62,242 bases of DNA, taken from contig DASYAE010000218.1 in NCBI GenBank assembly GCA_036501535.1, positions 1-62,242 of the forward strand, in the 5' to 3' direction. Of this stretch, positions 35,770 to 44,103 are shown piece by piece. This stretch comes from DASYAE01 sp036501535 (GTDB lineage: Bacteria > Actinomycetota > Actinomycetes > Streptomycetales > Catenulisporaceae). A program made the position numbers and the translations under genes. Numbering within the stretch: the first letter of the stretch is position 1; each line of letters begins with the position of its first letter. The notes beneath the pieces are model-generated. The model had not been told where the DNA came from, did not search any database, and worked only from the letters and a program-made list of their open reading frames with translations.

Positions 35770-35811
35770 GGCGCCCCTTTCCGCGGGCTCGCGGGCCCGC
35801 CCCTCGGATAT

Positions 35812-35828
35812 ATACCCTAGAGGGGTAT
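35812..35828. promoter_or_regulatory. CsoR-family operator
   Basis: ATACCC-TAGAG-GGGTAT is a perfect 6-bp inverted repeat with the TACCC/GGGTA form of CsoR/CstR (DUF156) sites. It lies 43 bp upstream of the ArsP-type permease. It suggests control by copper or by persulfide. No CsoR gene is in the window. Confidence 0.6.
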
Positions 35829-35963
35829 CCATCGGGGTGAGCAACACCCGCGGCGCGCGGATGATTCCGGCCGGGCCGCCGACAAATCAGACGCTGGAGA
35901 CCAAAACCGGGATAAAGTCAGTGCCCGCGCACCGCGGTCTTGACCCTCCCTTGAGGTGCCCGT

Positions 35964-36173
35964 TCACTTCCCTGAAGATTCGCGCACCCGGCCGGCCCGC
36001 CGCCGCCAGACGGAGTACAGCAGGTAGAGCCCGCCGATCAGCACGATGACGCCGAGCGCCGCGTACACCGGATGACCGCTCATCATCGAGCCCTTCGCAG
36101 CGCCCACCCCCTGGGCGATCCACAGCAGGCCGACCAGGCTCAGGACCGCTCCGACCACGATGCGAACCCACAT
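35964..36173 (-). CDS. Small two-helix membrane protein
   Basis: A 69-residue protein with two membrane helices (VVGAVLSLVGLLWIAQGVG and VYAALGVIVLIGGLYLLYSVW) and a basic tail. GGGAG precedes ATG 36173. No domain is recognised; similar two-helix proteins are common in actinomycetes. It lies 194 bp before the permease on the same strand and 198 bp from the divergent Fpg/Nei gene. Confidence 0.75.
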   Translation of the reverse strand: MWVRIVVGAVLSLVGLLWIAQGVGAAKGSMMSGHPVYAALGVIVLIGGLYLLYSVWRRRAGRVRESSGK

Positions 36174-36371
36174 TGCGACGACTCCCTCTCGGCACCGGGC
36201 GCAGCGCGCCGGCCCGTTCTCGGACGGATCCCCCGAGAGGAAACGGTCCTGCCGCGGCACCGGTTCGGCAAGCTCGGGCCCGGTTCCGACGTGTTGTCGG
36301 CCCGTGCCGACGCAGTGTCGGCGCGAAGGGCCGACTGGACGCTGCGGCGCGCGGGTGGCCAGACTTGACGC

Positions 36372-37244
36372 ATGCCCGAACTGCCCGAGGTGACGGCGCT
36401 GGCCGAGTTCCTGACCCGGCGGGCGACCGGGCGCACCGTGTCCCGCGTGGACGTCGTCGCGTTCCCCGCGCTCAAGACCTTCGACCCGCCGGTCTCCGCG
36501 CTGGCCGGCGCCGAGGTCCGCGGGGCCTCCCGGCGCGGGAAGTTCCTGCTGGTCGAGCTGGGGCCGAGCGGCACGCTCCTGGTGACGCACCTGGCCCGGG
36601 CCGGCTGGCTGCAGTGGCGCGACGAGCTGCCGACCGAGGCGCCGCGCCGCGGCAAGGGGCCGCTCGCCGTGCGGGTGCGCCTCGACGACGGCAGCGGCTG
36701 GGACCTGACCGAGGCCGGCACGCAGAAGCGGCTGGCCGTCTACGTCGTGGCCAGGCCCGAGGACGTGCCCGGCATCGCCAGGCTCGGCCCCGACGCGCTG
36801 GACCCGGCCCTCGACGCGGACGCGCTGGCCGCGATCCTCGGCGCGCACCGCAAGCAGATCAAGGGGCTGCTGACCGAGCAGGGCCTGATCGCGGGGATCG
36901 GCAACGCCTACAGCGACGAGATCCTGCACACGGCGAAGCTCTCACCGTTCGCGCTGTCCTCGTCGCTGGACCGGGCCGAGGTCGAGCGGCTGCACGCGGC
37001 GATCCGGAGCGTGCTGACCGGCGCGGTCGAGCGCGCCGTCGGGCAGAAGGCGGCGACGCTGAAGGCGGAGAAGAAGCTGGGGCTGCGGGTGCACGGCCGC
37101 GCCGGCGAGGCCTGTCCGGTGTGCGGGGACACCATCCACGAGGTCAGCTTCGCCACCTCGTCGCTGCAGTACTGCCCGACCTGCCAGAGCGGCGGCAAGC
37201 CGCTGGCGGACCGGCGGATGTCGAAGTTCGGCATCCGCGAGTAG
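36372..37244 (+). CDS. Fpg/Nei family DNA glycosylase
   Basis: A 290-residue repair glycosylase/lyase. It begins with PELPEV (Pro as Schiff base), has the helix-two-turn-helix core (LLTEQGLIAGIGNAYSDEIL) and a C-terminal zinc finger with Cys pairs CPVCGD and CPTCQS. It removes oxidised bases. The catalytic N-terminal Pro and Glu are in place. It is near Mug, so two base-excision repair genes lie within 3 kb; I see no operon. Confidence 0.9.
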   Translation: MPELPEVTALAEFLTRRATGRTVSRVDVVAFPALKTFDPPVSALAGAEVRGASRRGKFLLVELGPSGTLLVTHLARAGWLQWRDELPTEAPRRGKGPLAVRVRLDDGSGWDLTEAGTQKRLAVYVVARPEDVPGIARLGPDALDPALDADALAAILGAHRKQIKGLLTEQGLIAGIGNAYSDEILHTAKLSPFALSSSLDRAEVERLHAAIRSVLTGAVERAVGQKAATLKAEKKLGLRVHGRAGEACPVCGDTIHEVSFATSSLQYCPTCQSGGKPLADRRMSKFGIRE

Positions 37245-37246
37245 GG

Positions 37247-37268
37247 CCGGACCGCGGCGGCGGTCCGG
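37247..37268. terminator. Terminator between convergent genes
   Basis: CCGGACCG-CGGCGG-CGGTCCGG is a perfect 8-bp stem 3 bases after the Fpg/Nei stop. The PEBP gene converges from the other side. Confidence 0.6.
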
Positions 37269-37282
37269 GCGGCGCCGGCCCG

Positions 37283-37903
37283 TCAGCGCTCGTACAGGCC
37301 GGTCAGCTTGCCGCGGGCCAGCACCGGGCCGGGCACCGAGGCGGTCACCGCGCGCGGCCGGGCCCGCTCGAGCGCGGCGCCGCCGGCGGTCCGGGTCAGC
37401 GGCTCGGCCAGCGCGAACAGCTGGAAGACGTAGTGGTGCGGCCCGTGCCCGCGGATGGGCTCAGGCCCCGCATACCCCGATCCCATGCCGGAGCGCAGCA
37501 CCTGCACCCCGGCGGCCGGACCGGACTGCGCCAGGGCCCCCTCGGCCAGCGTTCCCTCCGCCAGCGCCCCGTCGGCCTCGGCCTCCGCCTCGGCGCCGGC
37601 CGGCCGGCCCGGGCCGATCAGCGCGACGCAGTGCACGAACGGCTTCGGGGTCGGCGCGTCCGGGTCCTCGACCACCAGCAGCAGCTGCGCGGTGCCCTCC
37701 GGCGGCGGGCTCCAGGCCAGCTGCGGGGAGAGGTTGCGCCCGCCGGCCCGCTTGCCCGCGTACGCCGCCGGGATCGGCTCGCCGTCGCCGAAGGCCGCGC
37801 TGGTCAGGGCGAGGCTCTCCGGACCGGCCAGGTTCGGCAGGTTCCAGGCCAGGTGCGCCGCCCCGGCCCTGCGGTTCTTCAGGAGTGCGCCAAGCAGTGC
37901 CAC
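37283..37903 (-). CDS. PEBP (YbhB/YbcL) family protein
   Basis: A 206-residue phosphatidylethanolamine-binding-like protein: LTSAAFGDGEPIPAAYAGKR, NLSPQLAWSPPPEGTAQLLLVVEDPDAP, HHYVFQLFAL. I start at GTG 37903, with GAGAGGA upstream. A low-complexity run of alternating Ala/Glu/Gly (AEAEAEADGALAEGTLAEGA) of about 26 residues sits in a loop, where bacterial PEBPs are usually compact. Role of bacterial PEBPs is largely unknown. Confidence 0.82.
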   Translation of the reverse strand: MALLGALLKNRRAGAAHLAWNLPNLAGPESLALTSAAFGDGEPIPAAYAGKRAGGRNLSPQLAWSPPPEGTAQLLLVVEDPDAPTPKPFVHCVALIGPGRPAGAEAEAEADGALAEGTLAEGALAQSGPAAGVQVLRSGMGSGYAGPEPIRGHGPHHYVFQLFALAEPLTRTAGGAALERARPRAVTASVPGPVLARGKLTGLYER

Positions 37904-38077
37904 GACGTCATCCTCTCCACGGGCCGGCCCGATCCGGGGCCGAGCATCCACCGGCTGAGTATCCAACCGCCGGCGGACGGGCGCCAGCCCTACGGGCACA
38001 TGTGTTCGAGCACGGCCGTCGGCGGCCGGCCTCCCGACGCTGTCAGTGCTCTGCGCCGAGAGGCCGGGCCGCCGCGC

Positions 38078-38692
38078 TCAGTGCGCCTTCGAATAACTCG
38101 TGGCGTAGCTCGCCACCGCGTGCTCGACCAGGCGGATCAGGGTCAGCTTCGCGGACTCGCGGCTGCGCGCGTCGCACTGCAGGACGGGCACCCCCGGCGA
38201 GATGGCCAGGGCCTCGCGCACGTCGTCGATGCCGTGGGTGTGCTCGCCGTAGAAGCCGTTGATGCCGACCGCGAACGGCAGCGCGGCGTCCTCGAAGTAG
38301 TCGATCGCGGCGAACGAGTCGGCCAGCCGGCGGGTGTCCACCAGCACCACCGCGCCCACCGCGCCCTTGCACAGGTCGTCCCACATGAACCAGAACCGGT
38401 CCTGCCCGGGGGTGCCGAACAGGTAGAGGATCAGGTCCCGCTCGAGGCTGATCCGGCCGAAGTCCATCGCGACGGTGGTCCCGGTCTTCTCCGGGACCTT
38501 GCTCAGGTCGTCCACGTCGAGGCTCGCGGCGGTCATGACCGCCTCCGTGGTCAGCGGGTCGATCTCGGACACCGCTCCCACGAAGGTGGTCTTGCCCACG
38601 CCGAAGCCGCCGGCGATGACGATCTTCACCGAGGTCGCGGACGGGGCGCTGCGGCCCGCCGGCGCGGTCGGATCAGAGGTTCTGTAGCCCAA
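38078..38692 (-). CDS. cvnD: Conservon GTPase (CvnD)
   Basis: A 204-residue small Ras-like ATP/GTP-binding protein. P-loop GGFGVGKTT, switch region with LFGTPGQDRFWFMW (GTPGQ replaces DxxG-type), and no NKxD at the expected place (GINGFYGEH). It is the fourth gene of the conservon. I choose TTG 38692, with GAAAGGGTG upstream, which overlaps the DUF742 gene by 20 bases; GTG at 38631 (just before KIVIAGG) is an alternative. Confidence 0.82.
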   Translation of the reverse strand: MGYRTSDPTAPAGRSAPSATSVKIVIAGGFGVGKTTFVGAVSEIDPLTTEAVMTAASLDVDDLSKVPEKTGTTVAMDFGRISLERDLILYLFGTPGQDRFWFMWDDLCKGAVGAVVLVDTRRLADSFAAIDYFEDAALPFAVGINGFYGEHTHGIDDVREALAISPGVPVLQCDARSRESAKLTLIRLVEHAVASYATSYSKAH

Positions 38693-39023
38693 TGAGCACC
38701 CTTTCCAGAAGCTGGATGTCCGGCTGCGGATCGGCCGAGGCCGGGCGCTCGACGCGCACGAGCCCGTGGTCGGCGAGGTCGCCGACGATGACGCTGGCGA
38801 CTCCGAGCGGCACCCGCAGCAGGGCCGCGATCTCGGCCAGCGACTTGAAGTCGGAGCAGAGGCGGCACACGGACTCGTATTCGGGCACGAGCGTGTGCAT
38901 CGCCTCCATGCCCCGCGCCGTCGTCGAGACCAGCGCCTCGATGGCGAGCTGGACGTGCGACTCGACCCGGCCTCCGGTGACGGCGTACGGACGCACGAAG
39001 GAGGATCCACTGTCGGTACTCAC
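38673..39023 (-). CDS. cvnC: DUF742 protein (CvnC)
   Basis: A 116-residue DUF742 protein: SFVRPYAVTGGRVESHVQLAIEAL, then a winged-HTH-like segment (LAEIAALLRVPLGVASVIVGDLADHGL) and the conserved end LLERVLIGLQNL. It is the third conservon gene and works with the roadblock and GTPase proteins at the membrane kinase. Function by family and place. Confidence 0.88.
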   Translation of the reverse strand: MSTDSGSSFVRPYAVTGGRVESHVQLAIEALVSTTARGMEAMHTLVPEYESVCRLCSDFKSLAEIAALLRVPLGVASVIVGDLADHGLVRVERPASADPQPDIQLLERVLIGLQNL

Positions 39024-39128
39024 AATCCACCTTCCCTCGGCTGCTCGCGTGCGTCGCCCCGGTGGCCGGAACGCTGCCGGCCGGCGCTCTCGCGGATCAG
39101 GTCCCGCTCATCGATCACGGTTCCGCGG

Positions 39129-39551
39129 TCACCGGGGAAGGGCGCGCTGCAGCTCGTCGCGCAGCGCCGGCGTCAGCACGTCGCCGGCCCGCTCGACCAG
39201 CAGCGTCATCTGGTAGCCGACCAGGCCCATGTCGCAGTCCGGGGCGGCCAGCACCGCGATCACCGAGCCGTCGTTGATCCCCATCACGAACAGGAAGCCG
39301 CGGGCCATCTCCACGATGGTCTGCGTGACGTTGCCGCCCTCGAAGATGCGCGCCGCTCCCTGGGTCAGGCTGGCCAGCCCGCAGGCCACCGCCGCGAGCT
39401 GGTCGGCCCGGTCCCGCGAGAAGCCCTCGGAGACCGCGAGCAGCAGGCCGTCGGCGGACAGCACCACCGTGTGGGCGACCTTCGGCACCTGGTCGACGAA
39501 GTTGTCGACCAGCCAGTTCAGGTCCTGCGCCGCCTGGCTGAGCTCATTCAT
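39129..39551 (-). CDS. cvnB: Roadblock/LC7 protein (CvnB)
   Basis: A 140-residue roadblock/LC7 protein: DLNWLVDNFVDQVPKVAHTVVLSADGLLLA and GFLFVMGINDGSVIAVLA. Roadblock dimers act as GTPase-activating or scaffold proteins for the partner GTPase (MglB-like). Second conservon gene, 68 bp after the kinase. Confidence 0.9.
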   Translation of the reverse strand: MNELSQAAQDLNWLVDNFVDQVPKVAHTVVLSADGLLLAVSEGFSRDRADQLAAVACGLASLTQGAARIFEGGNVTQTIVEMARGFLFVMGINDGSVIAVLAAPDCDMGLVGYQMTLLVERAGDVLTPALRDELQRALPR

Positions 39552-39619
39552 CCGTTATCCCTATTCCGCTCTCCACAGCAACTTTCCCGCCACTGTCCGC
39601 CCGCGCCGAAGCGGACCGG

Positions 39620-42600
39620 TCACCTCGCGCCGCCCTCCGGCGGCTCGTTCCGGCGGAAGGTGGACAACCGCCGTCCCATCTCGTCGACCGCGCCGGGAAT
39701 GCTCGGCGTGGCGCGCGCCGCGCCGGTGCCGCCGGCCCGGCCGGGCACGAGATTGGCCTTGGGCTGCCGCTTGGGCAGTCCGGACTGGGTCATCCCGGCC
39801 TGGGCCGGCGTGGCCAGCGACTCGGCCGCCTTCCAGCCCTCGTCGCCGGGCGAGCTCCACTCGACCACCGGGACCGGCTCGCGCGGGACGGCCGGCTGGC
39901 GCGGCGCCGGGATGGCGGTCGTCAGCGGCTCCCCGGCCGGCGGCGGGAGGACCGGCATCGCGGCCGGCGCCGGGGCGGCGGGCACGGGGCGCTCGCCGTT
40001 TCCGTTCCCGATGCCGATGTGCGCCGTCTGGCTCTCGGCCTGCGCGTCCCAGCCGGGCTGGTCGGCGTGCGCGGCGCGGCGGCGGCGGAACCACTCGGAC
40101 TCGATCGCCTCGAAGATCGGCAGCCGCTCCTCCTGCCCGTCCGCGGTCATCTGCGCGAACCGCTGGCCGAGGGGGTGGTACGGCACCGGACCGCCCGCGC
40201 GGGCCGCCGGGGGCGCGGCCGCCTGGCGCGGCTCGGGCTCGTCGGAGGGCAGCGCGCCGGGCCTCGGCCGCGGCGGGCGCCGTTCCACGCGCCCCTCGGA
40301 GGCCGAGAACCAGGACTCCCCGGAGTCGTCCGGCGACGGAGCGTTCGGCCCGCTGAACACGGGGCGGCCGCCGAAGCCGGTCGGGCGCTGCTGCGCGGGC
40401 GCGGGGCGCGGCTCGTGCCACGGCCCGAGGGCCGGGCGGTCGCCGTACGGGTCGGGCCGCACGGCCAGCGAGGAGGACGAGGAGTCCAGGTCGAGGCCGC
40501 GGGCGGGGAACTGCTGCTGGGGCTGCGGCTGCGGCTCGCGCTCGCGGTCCCGGGCGGCCGGCTCGCGCACCGCGGGGCCGAAGCCGTCCCGGCCGCCCTG
40601 GTAGGTCGTCGAGAACTGCCGGGACAGCGCGGAGAACTCGTCGTCCACGAACCCCGAGCCGCCGCCGCCCTGGCCCTGGTCCCGGTCCTGGAACCCGCCA
40701 CCGCTGCCGCCGCGGCGGGCCGCGTCCTCGATCGGGGCGATCAGCGAGAGCGGCACGTGGATCGAGGCGCCCACGCCGCCGGTCTGCGCCTCGTCGAGGC
40801 GGACCGCGACGGAGTGCCGGGCGGCCAGCCGGCCGACCACGAACAGGCCCATGCGCCGGGAGACCGAGACGTCGACCACCGGCGGGTTGCCTATCCGGTC
40901 GTTGGCCTCGTCCATCTCGGAGCGCTTCATGCCGATGCCGGCGTCCTCGATGCGCACGATGACGCCGCCGTCGGAGGCCGGCCGGGCCGCGATCCACACC
41001 TTGGTGCGCGGCGCGGAGAACGCGGTGGCGTTCTCCAGCAGCTCGGCGATGAGGTGCGCGATGTCGGGGGCGGCCTTGCCGAGGATGCTGACCCGCGGCA
41101 GCTCGCCGAGCACGATCCGCTCGTACTGCTCCACCTCGGCCGCGGCGGCGCGGGCCACGTCGACCAGGCGGACCGACTCGGTCCACTTGCGCGCCGTCTC
41201 CTCGCCCGCGAGGACCAGGAGGTTCTCGTTGTTGCGGCGCATGCGGGTGGCCAGGTGGTCCAGCCGGAAGAGCTGGGCCAGCTTCTCCGCGTCCCGCTCG
41301 ACGTTCTCCAGGCTGTCGATCATCTGCAGCTGCCGCTCGACCAGCGTCTGGGAGCGGCGGGAGAGGTTGGTGAAGATCGCGTTGACGTTGCCGCGCAGCA
41401 GCGCCTGCTCGGAGGCCAGCCGGACCGCGGAGAGGTGGACCTCGTCGAAGGCCCGGGCCACCTGGCCGACCTCGTCGCGGCTGTCCACCTCGATCGGCGC
41501 GACCTCCGCCTCCTGCGACGCCTCGTTCGGGTCGCGCAGCCGCTGGATGACGCCGGGCAGCCGCAGGTTGGCGATCTCCAGGGCCGTGGTGCGCAGGACG
41601 CGCAGCGGGTTGACGATCGAGCGGGCGATGATGATCGTGCCGATGAAGGCCAGCAGCAGCACGCCGATGATGATGGCGATGTTGAGGTACAGCTGGGTGC
41701 GGGCTTCCTTCAGCAGGGTCGACGTCCGGTCGAGCATGTCCTGGCCGACCGTCTGCTGGATCGCCCGGATCTGCCCGATCTTCACGGTCATGTCGCTGAA
41801 CGCGGTCGTGTCCGCGATGTTGATGTTGCCGACCGCGATGCTGCCGAAGGCCGCGTCGATGGTCTGCTGGACCGCGTTGTCCGCCGCGCCGGGCTGGTTG
41901 CCGCCGACGTTGGTCTCGTACTGGTTGGCGACGTCGGCCGGGGCCTGCGCGAGGAAGTTGGTGAAGGCGCTGTTGTACTGGGTCTGCGCCTGGATCATGC
42001 TCTGTTCCTGTGCCGCCAGCTGGCCGCCTCCGCCGAGGATGCCGACGAGGAAGCCGCGCTCCTGCGAGGACTCCTCGCCGGTCTGCTCGATCAGGCCGTA
42101 GGTGCTGACCAGGTTGGCCAACTGGTGGTCGGTGGTGGTGGTGCCCAGCTGGCCGCTGAAGTTCAGCAGGCTGGAGACGATCACGCTGTAGGCCTGGTAG
42201 ATCGGCCGGCCGGCGCCCAGCGAGGTGACCGAGCTGCGCAGCGAGGTCAGGTCGCCGAGCCGCGCGTTGGCCTGTCCCTCCAGCTGTACGCCGGCCGTCG
42301 ACAGGCTGCTGATGCCGGCCGAACCGGCCTGCTCCGCGGCGTGCAGCGCGTTGATCGAGGCCTGCGTCTGCTGCTCGGCCTTCGTCAGGGTCGTCATGTC
42401 CGCGCCCTGCTGGCCGTTGGTGAGGTAGATCTCGACCTGGTCGCGCTCGTCCTGGAGCGACTGGACCAGCTGCTCGACCGCGATGGAGATCTTGACCTGG
42501 TCGTCCAGCGCGTTCTCCGCGCGGATCGAGTCGGCTTCGGTGACCACCCGCGCGGAGGCCAGCGCCACCCCCGCGATCAGGGGTACCAGCACCAGCAGGA

Positions 42601-42673
42601 TCAGTCTGCTGCGCAGCCGCAGGTCACTGAGCCTCCATCGCCGGGATCGCGATACGGCGCTTGTGTCACGCAC
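39620..42673 (-). CDS. cvnA: Nitrate-sensing-type sensor kinase (CvnA)
   Basis: A 1017-residue membrane kinase-like protein. TM1 (residues 22-42, LILLVLVPLIAGVALASA), an outer NIT-like helical domain (45-320), TM2 (328-350, IAIIIGVLLLAFIGTIII), a HAMP (350-420), a dimerisation helix (SRRSQTLVERQLQMIDSLEN) and a HATPase with N-box ELLENATAFSAP (near 541-552). The last 350 residues are Pro/Arg-rich and disordered. It is the first gene of the conservon. In Streptomyces, conservons control development and metabolism; the signal is unknown. Confidence 0.88.
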   Translation of the reverse strand: MRDTSAVSRSRRWRLSDLRLRSRLILLVLVPLIAGVALASARVVTEADSIRAENALDDQVKISIAVEQLVQSLQDERDQVEIYLTNGQQGADMTTLTKAEQQTQASINALHAAEQAGSAGISSLSTAGVQLEGQANARLGDLTSLRSSVTSLGAGRPIYQAYSVIVSSLLNFSGQLGTTTTDHQLANLVSTYGLIEQTGEESSQERGFLVGILGGGGQLAAQEQSMIQAQTQYNSAFTNFLAQAPADVANQYETNVGGNQPGAADNAVQQTIDAAFGSIAVGNINIADTTAFSDMTVKIGQIRAIQQTVGQDMLDRTSTLLKEARTQLYLNIAIIIGVLLLAFIGTIIIARSIVNPLRVLRTTALEIANLRLPGVIQRLRDPNEASQEAEVAPIEVDSRDEVGQVARAFDEVHLSAVRLASEQALLRGNVNAIFTNLSRRSQTLVERQLQMIDSLENVERDAEKLAQLFRLDHLATRMRRNNENLLVLAGEETARKWTESVRLVDVARAAAAEVEQYERIVLGELPRVSILGKAAPDIAHLIAELLENATAFSAPRTKVWIAARPASDGGVIVRIEDAGIGMKRSEMDEANDRIGNPPVVDVSVSRRMGLFVVGRLAARHSVAVRLDEAQTGGVGASIHVPLSLIAPIEDAARRGGSGGGFQDRDQGQGGGGSGFVDDEFSALSRQFSTTYQGGRDGFGPAVREPAARDREREPQPQPQQQFPARGLDLDSSSSSLAVRPDPYGDRPALGPWHEPRPAPAQQRPTGFGGRPVFSGPNAPSPDDSGESWFSASEGRVERRPPRPRPGALPSDEPEPRQAAAPPAARAGGPVPYHPLGQRFAQMTADGQEERLPIFEAIESEWFRRRRAAHADQPGWDAQAESQTAHIGIGNGNGERPVPAAPAPAAMPVLPPPAGEPLTTAIPAPRQPAVPREPVPVVEWSSPGDEGWKAAESLATPAQAGMTQSGLPKRQPKANLVPGRAGGTGAARATPSIPGAVDEMGRRLSTFRRNEPPEGGAR

Positions 42674-42779
42674 TGACCCTCGCTAGTTATTCAGGATACG
42701 GATTGGGATCCGGTCGGAAAATCACCATCGGCAGCACGATGGCCATGGGGCCCCTGGGTGGGAATTCCGCGCTCTGAAA

Positions 42780-42796
42780 CCCGAGGGGCCCTCGGG
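42780..42796. promoter_or_regulatory. CCCGAGGG palindrome upstream of cvnA
   Basis: CCCGAGGG-G-CCCTCGGG is a perfect 8-bp inverted repeat between the transposase-like gene and cvnA (107 bp upstream of it). It is either the terminator of the former or a site for a regulator of the conservon. Confidence 0.4.
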
Positions 42797-42851
42797 TAAC
42801 CCGTATTTGAGCACAGTGGCAGTAAGACGGCCAAGTGTTCGCACTACTGAC

Positions 42852-43943
42852 TTAAGGACCCGCGGCCAGTCCGGGGCCGGCGAATCCGACCAGTTCGCCG
42901 ATGGCGTGGTGCACGCACAGCATCGCGTAGACCTCCTGACGCACCAGCTCAGGGTCCTTGGAGCGCAGCACCAGCCGGTCGCCGCTGCGGTAGGCCCTGA
43001 TCCCCTCGACGCCGAACCCGCCGCCGCGGTACCGGTCGTACGCGTTGATCAGGGCACTGGATGGCGCCGCGCGGTGGTCCAGGATCGAGGTGGCGAGCCG
43101 GTTCGGCACGCCCGGGCCGGTGCGGTAGACGACCCGCACCGCCGTCTCGCCGCCGTCCGCGCCGTCCGCCAGCCGGCACAGCTGGGAGCCGTCCGGCAGC
43201 CGGGCCCCGGCAGGTGCGGGCACGTGGTCGGCCAGCGGCCACAGCTGCTCGGCGCCGAGCCGGGAGAAGGAGTTCCACAGCGCCGCGGAGAACGGGCGGT
43301 CGTCCATGATCAGCAGGCTGTCACCGCCGAGCGCGGCGCCGAGCAGCTGCTCCGGCCGGGCGTCCGCGGCCGACGCGACCTGCGCGGCGGCGATCCTCCG
43401 GGTGCCGTCCTCGGTGAGCATCAGCAGCCGGGCCCGGGCCGGAGGGGCCGTCGCGCCGGGAAGTGTCGACACCGCGGCGAACTCCGCCCGGTTGGCCGGC
43501 GTGCCGGGCACGTCGATCTCCAGCCGGTTCAGCCGCAGCGAGCGCCAGCCGTTGACCGAGGCCGGCCCGGGCTTGGCCGCCGCGGATCCGGCGGCCTGCT
43601 CGAACAGCAGCCTCAGCGGTTCGACGCCGAGGCGGCGCCGGGCCCGCCCTATGGCGGCGGCGCTGGCCGTCTCGTCGGCCGGGCCGTGCGCCAGGGACGG
43701 TATGTCACGCAGGATCTCGGCCAGGATCTCCTCGTACGACAGGGCGCTGAAGATCCACATGCCCAGCGTGAAGTAGACCATGAGCCGCGCCGGCAGCAGC
43801 CGCTGGCGCTGCTCGCGCCGGCCGGCCACGTCCAGGATCAGGTCCACCTGCGCGGGCGGGAAAGAGCGCACGAGCACGCCCAGCGCAACACGCTGCGGCA
43901 GCCTGGTGTTGGGGCCGCTCGCGATCTGGCCGGCTCGGGGCAT
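42852..43943 (-). CDS. Degenerate IS4-type transposase-like protein
   Basis: A 363-residue intact frame with IS4 family landmarks: N-terminal LPARLMVYFTLGMWIFSALSYEEILAEI, middle DDRPFSAALWNSF, and C-terminal VLRSKDPELVRQEVYAMLCVHHAI. Compared from memory with active IS4 relatives, the first catalytic Asp (of the VDGT motif) reads Asn in RLNRLEIDVPGT, and the YxxRWxIE Glu motif is replaced by YDRYRGGGFG, so two of the three DDE residues seem lost. No terminal inverted repeats or target duplications are evident. It may be a domesticated or decaying element next to the conservon. Confidence 0.6.
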   Translation of the reverse strand: MPRAGQIASGPNTRLPQRVALGVLVRSFPPAQVDLILDVAGRREQRQRLLPARLMVYFTLGMWIFSALSYEEILAEILRDIPSLAHGPADETASAAAIGRARRRLGVEPLRLLFEQAAGSAAAKPGPASVNGWRSLRLNRLEIDVPGTPANRAEFAAVSTLPGATAPPARARLLMLTEDGTRRIAAAQVASAADARPEQLLGAALGGDSLLIMDDRPFSAALWNSFSRLGAEQLWPLADHVPAPAGARLPDGSQLCRLADGADGGETAVRVVYRTGPGVPNRLATSILDHRAAPSSALINAYDRYRGGGFGVEGIRAYRSGDRLVLRSKDPELVRQEVYAMLCVHHAIGELVGFAGPGLAAGP

Positions 43944-44103
43944 GACCGTACTTTAGGGCACGGCGGGACCGATGGTCATGATCGTTAAACACTAAGTTAG
44001 CAGCGGCCTTCCGCACACCCTTGTTGCACTCGACCGGATGATGGCATTCTCATCGCTCATACCCGGGGGATGCATCAGGCGAGACGACGACAAGGACAGT
44101 GCG

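Noticed and set aside
42852..43943. A complete insertion sequence
   Set aside because: No terminal inverted repeats or target duplications are visible around the degenerate transposase-like gene.
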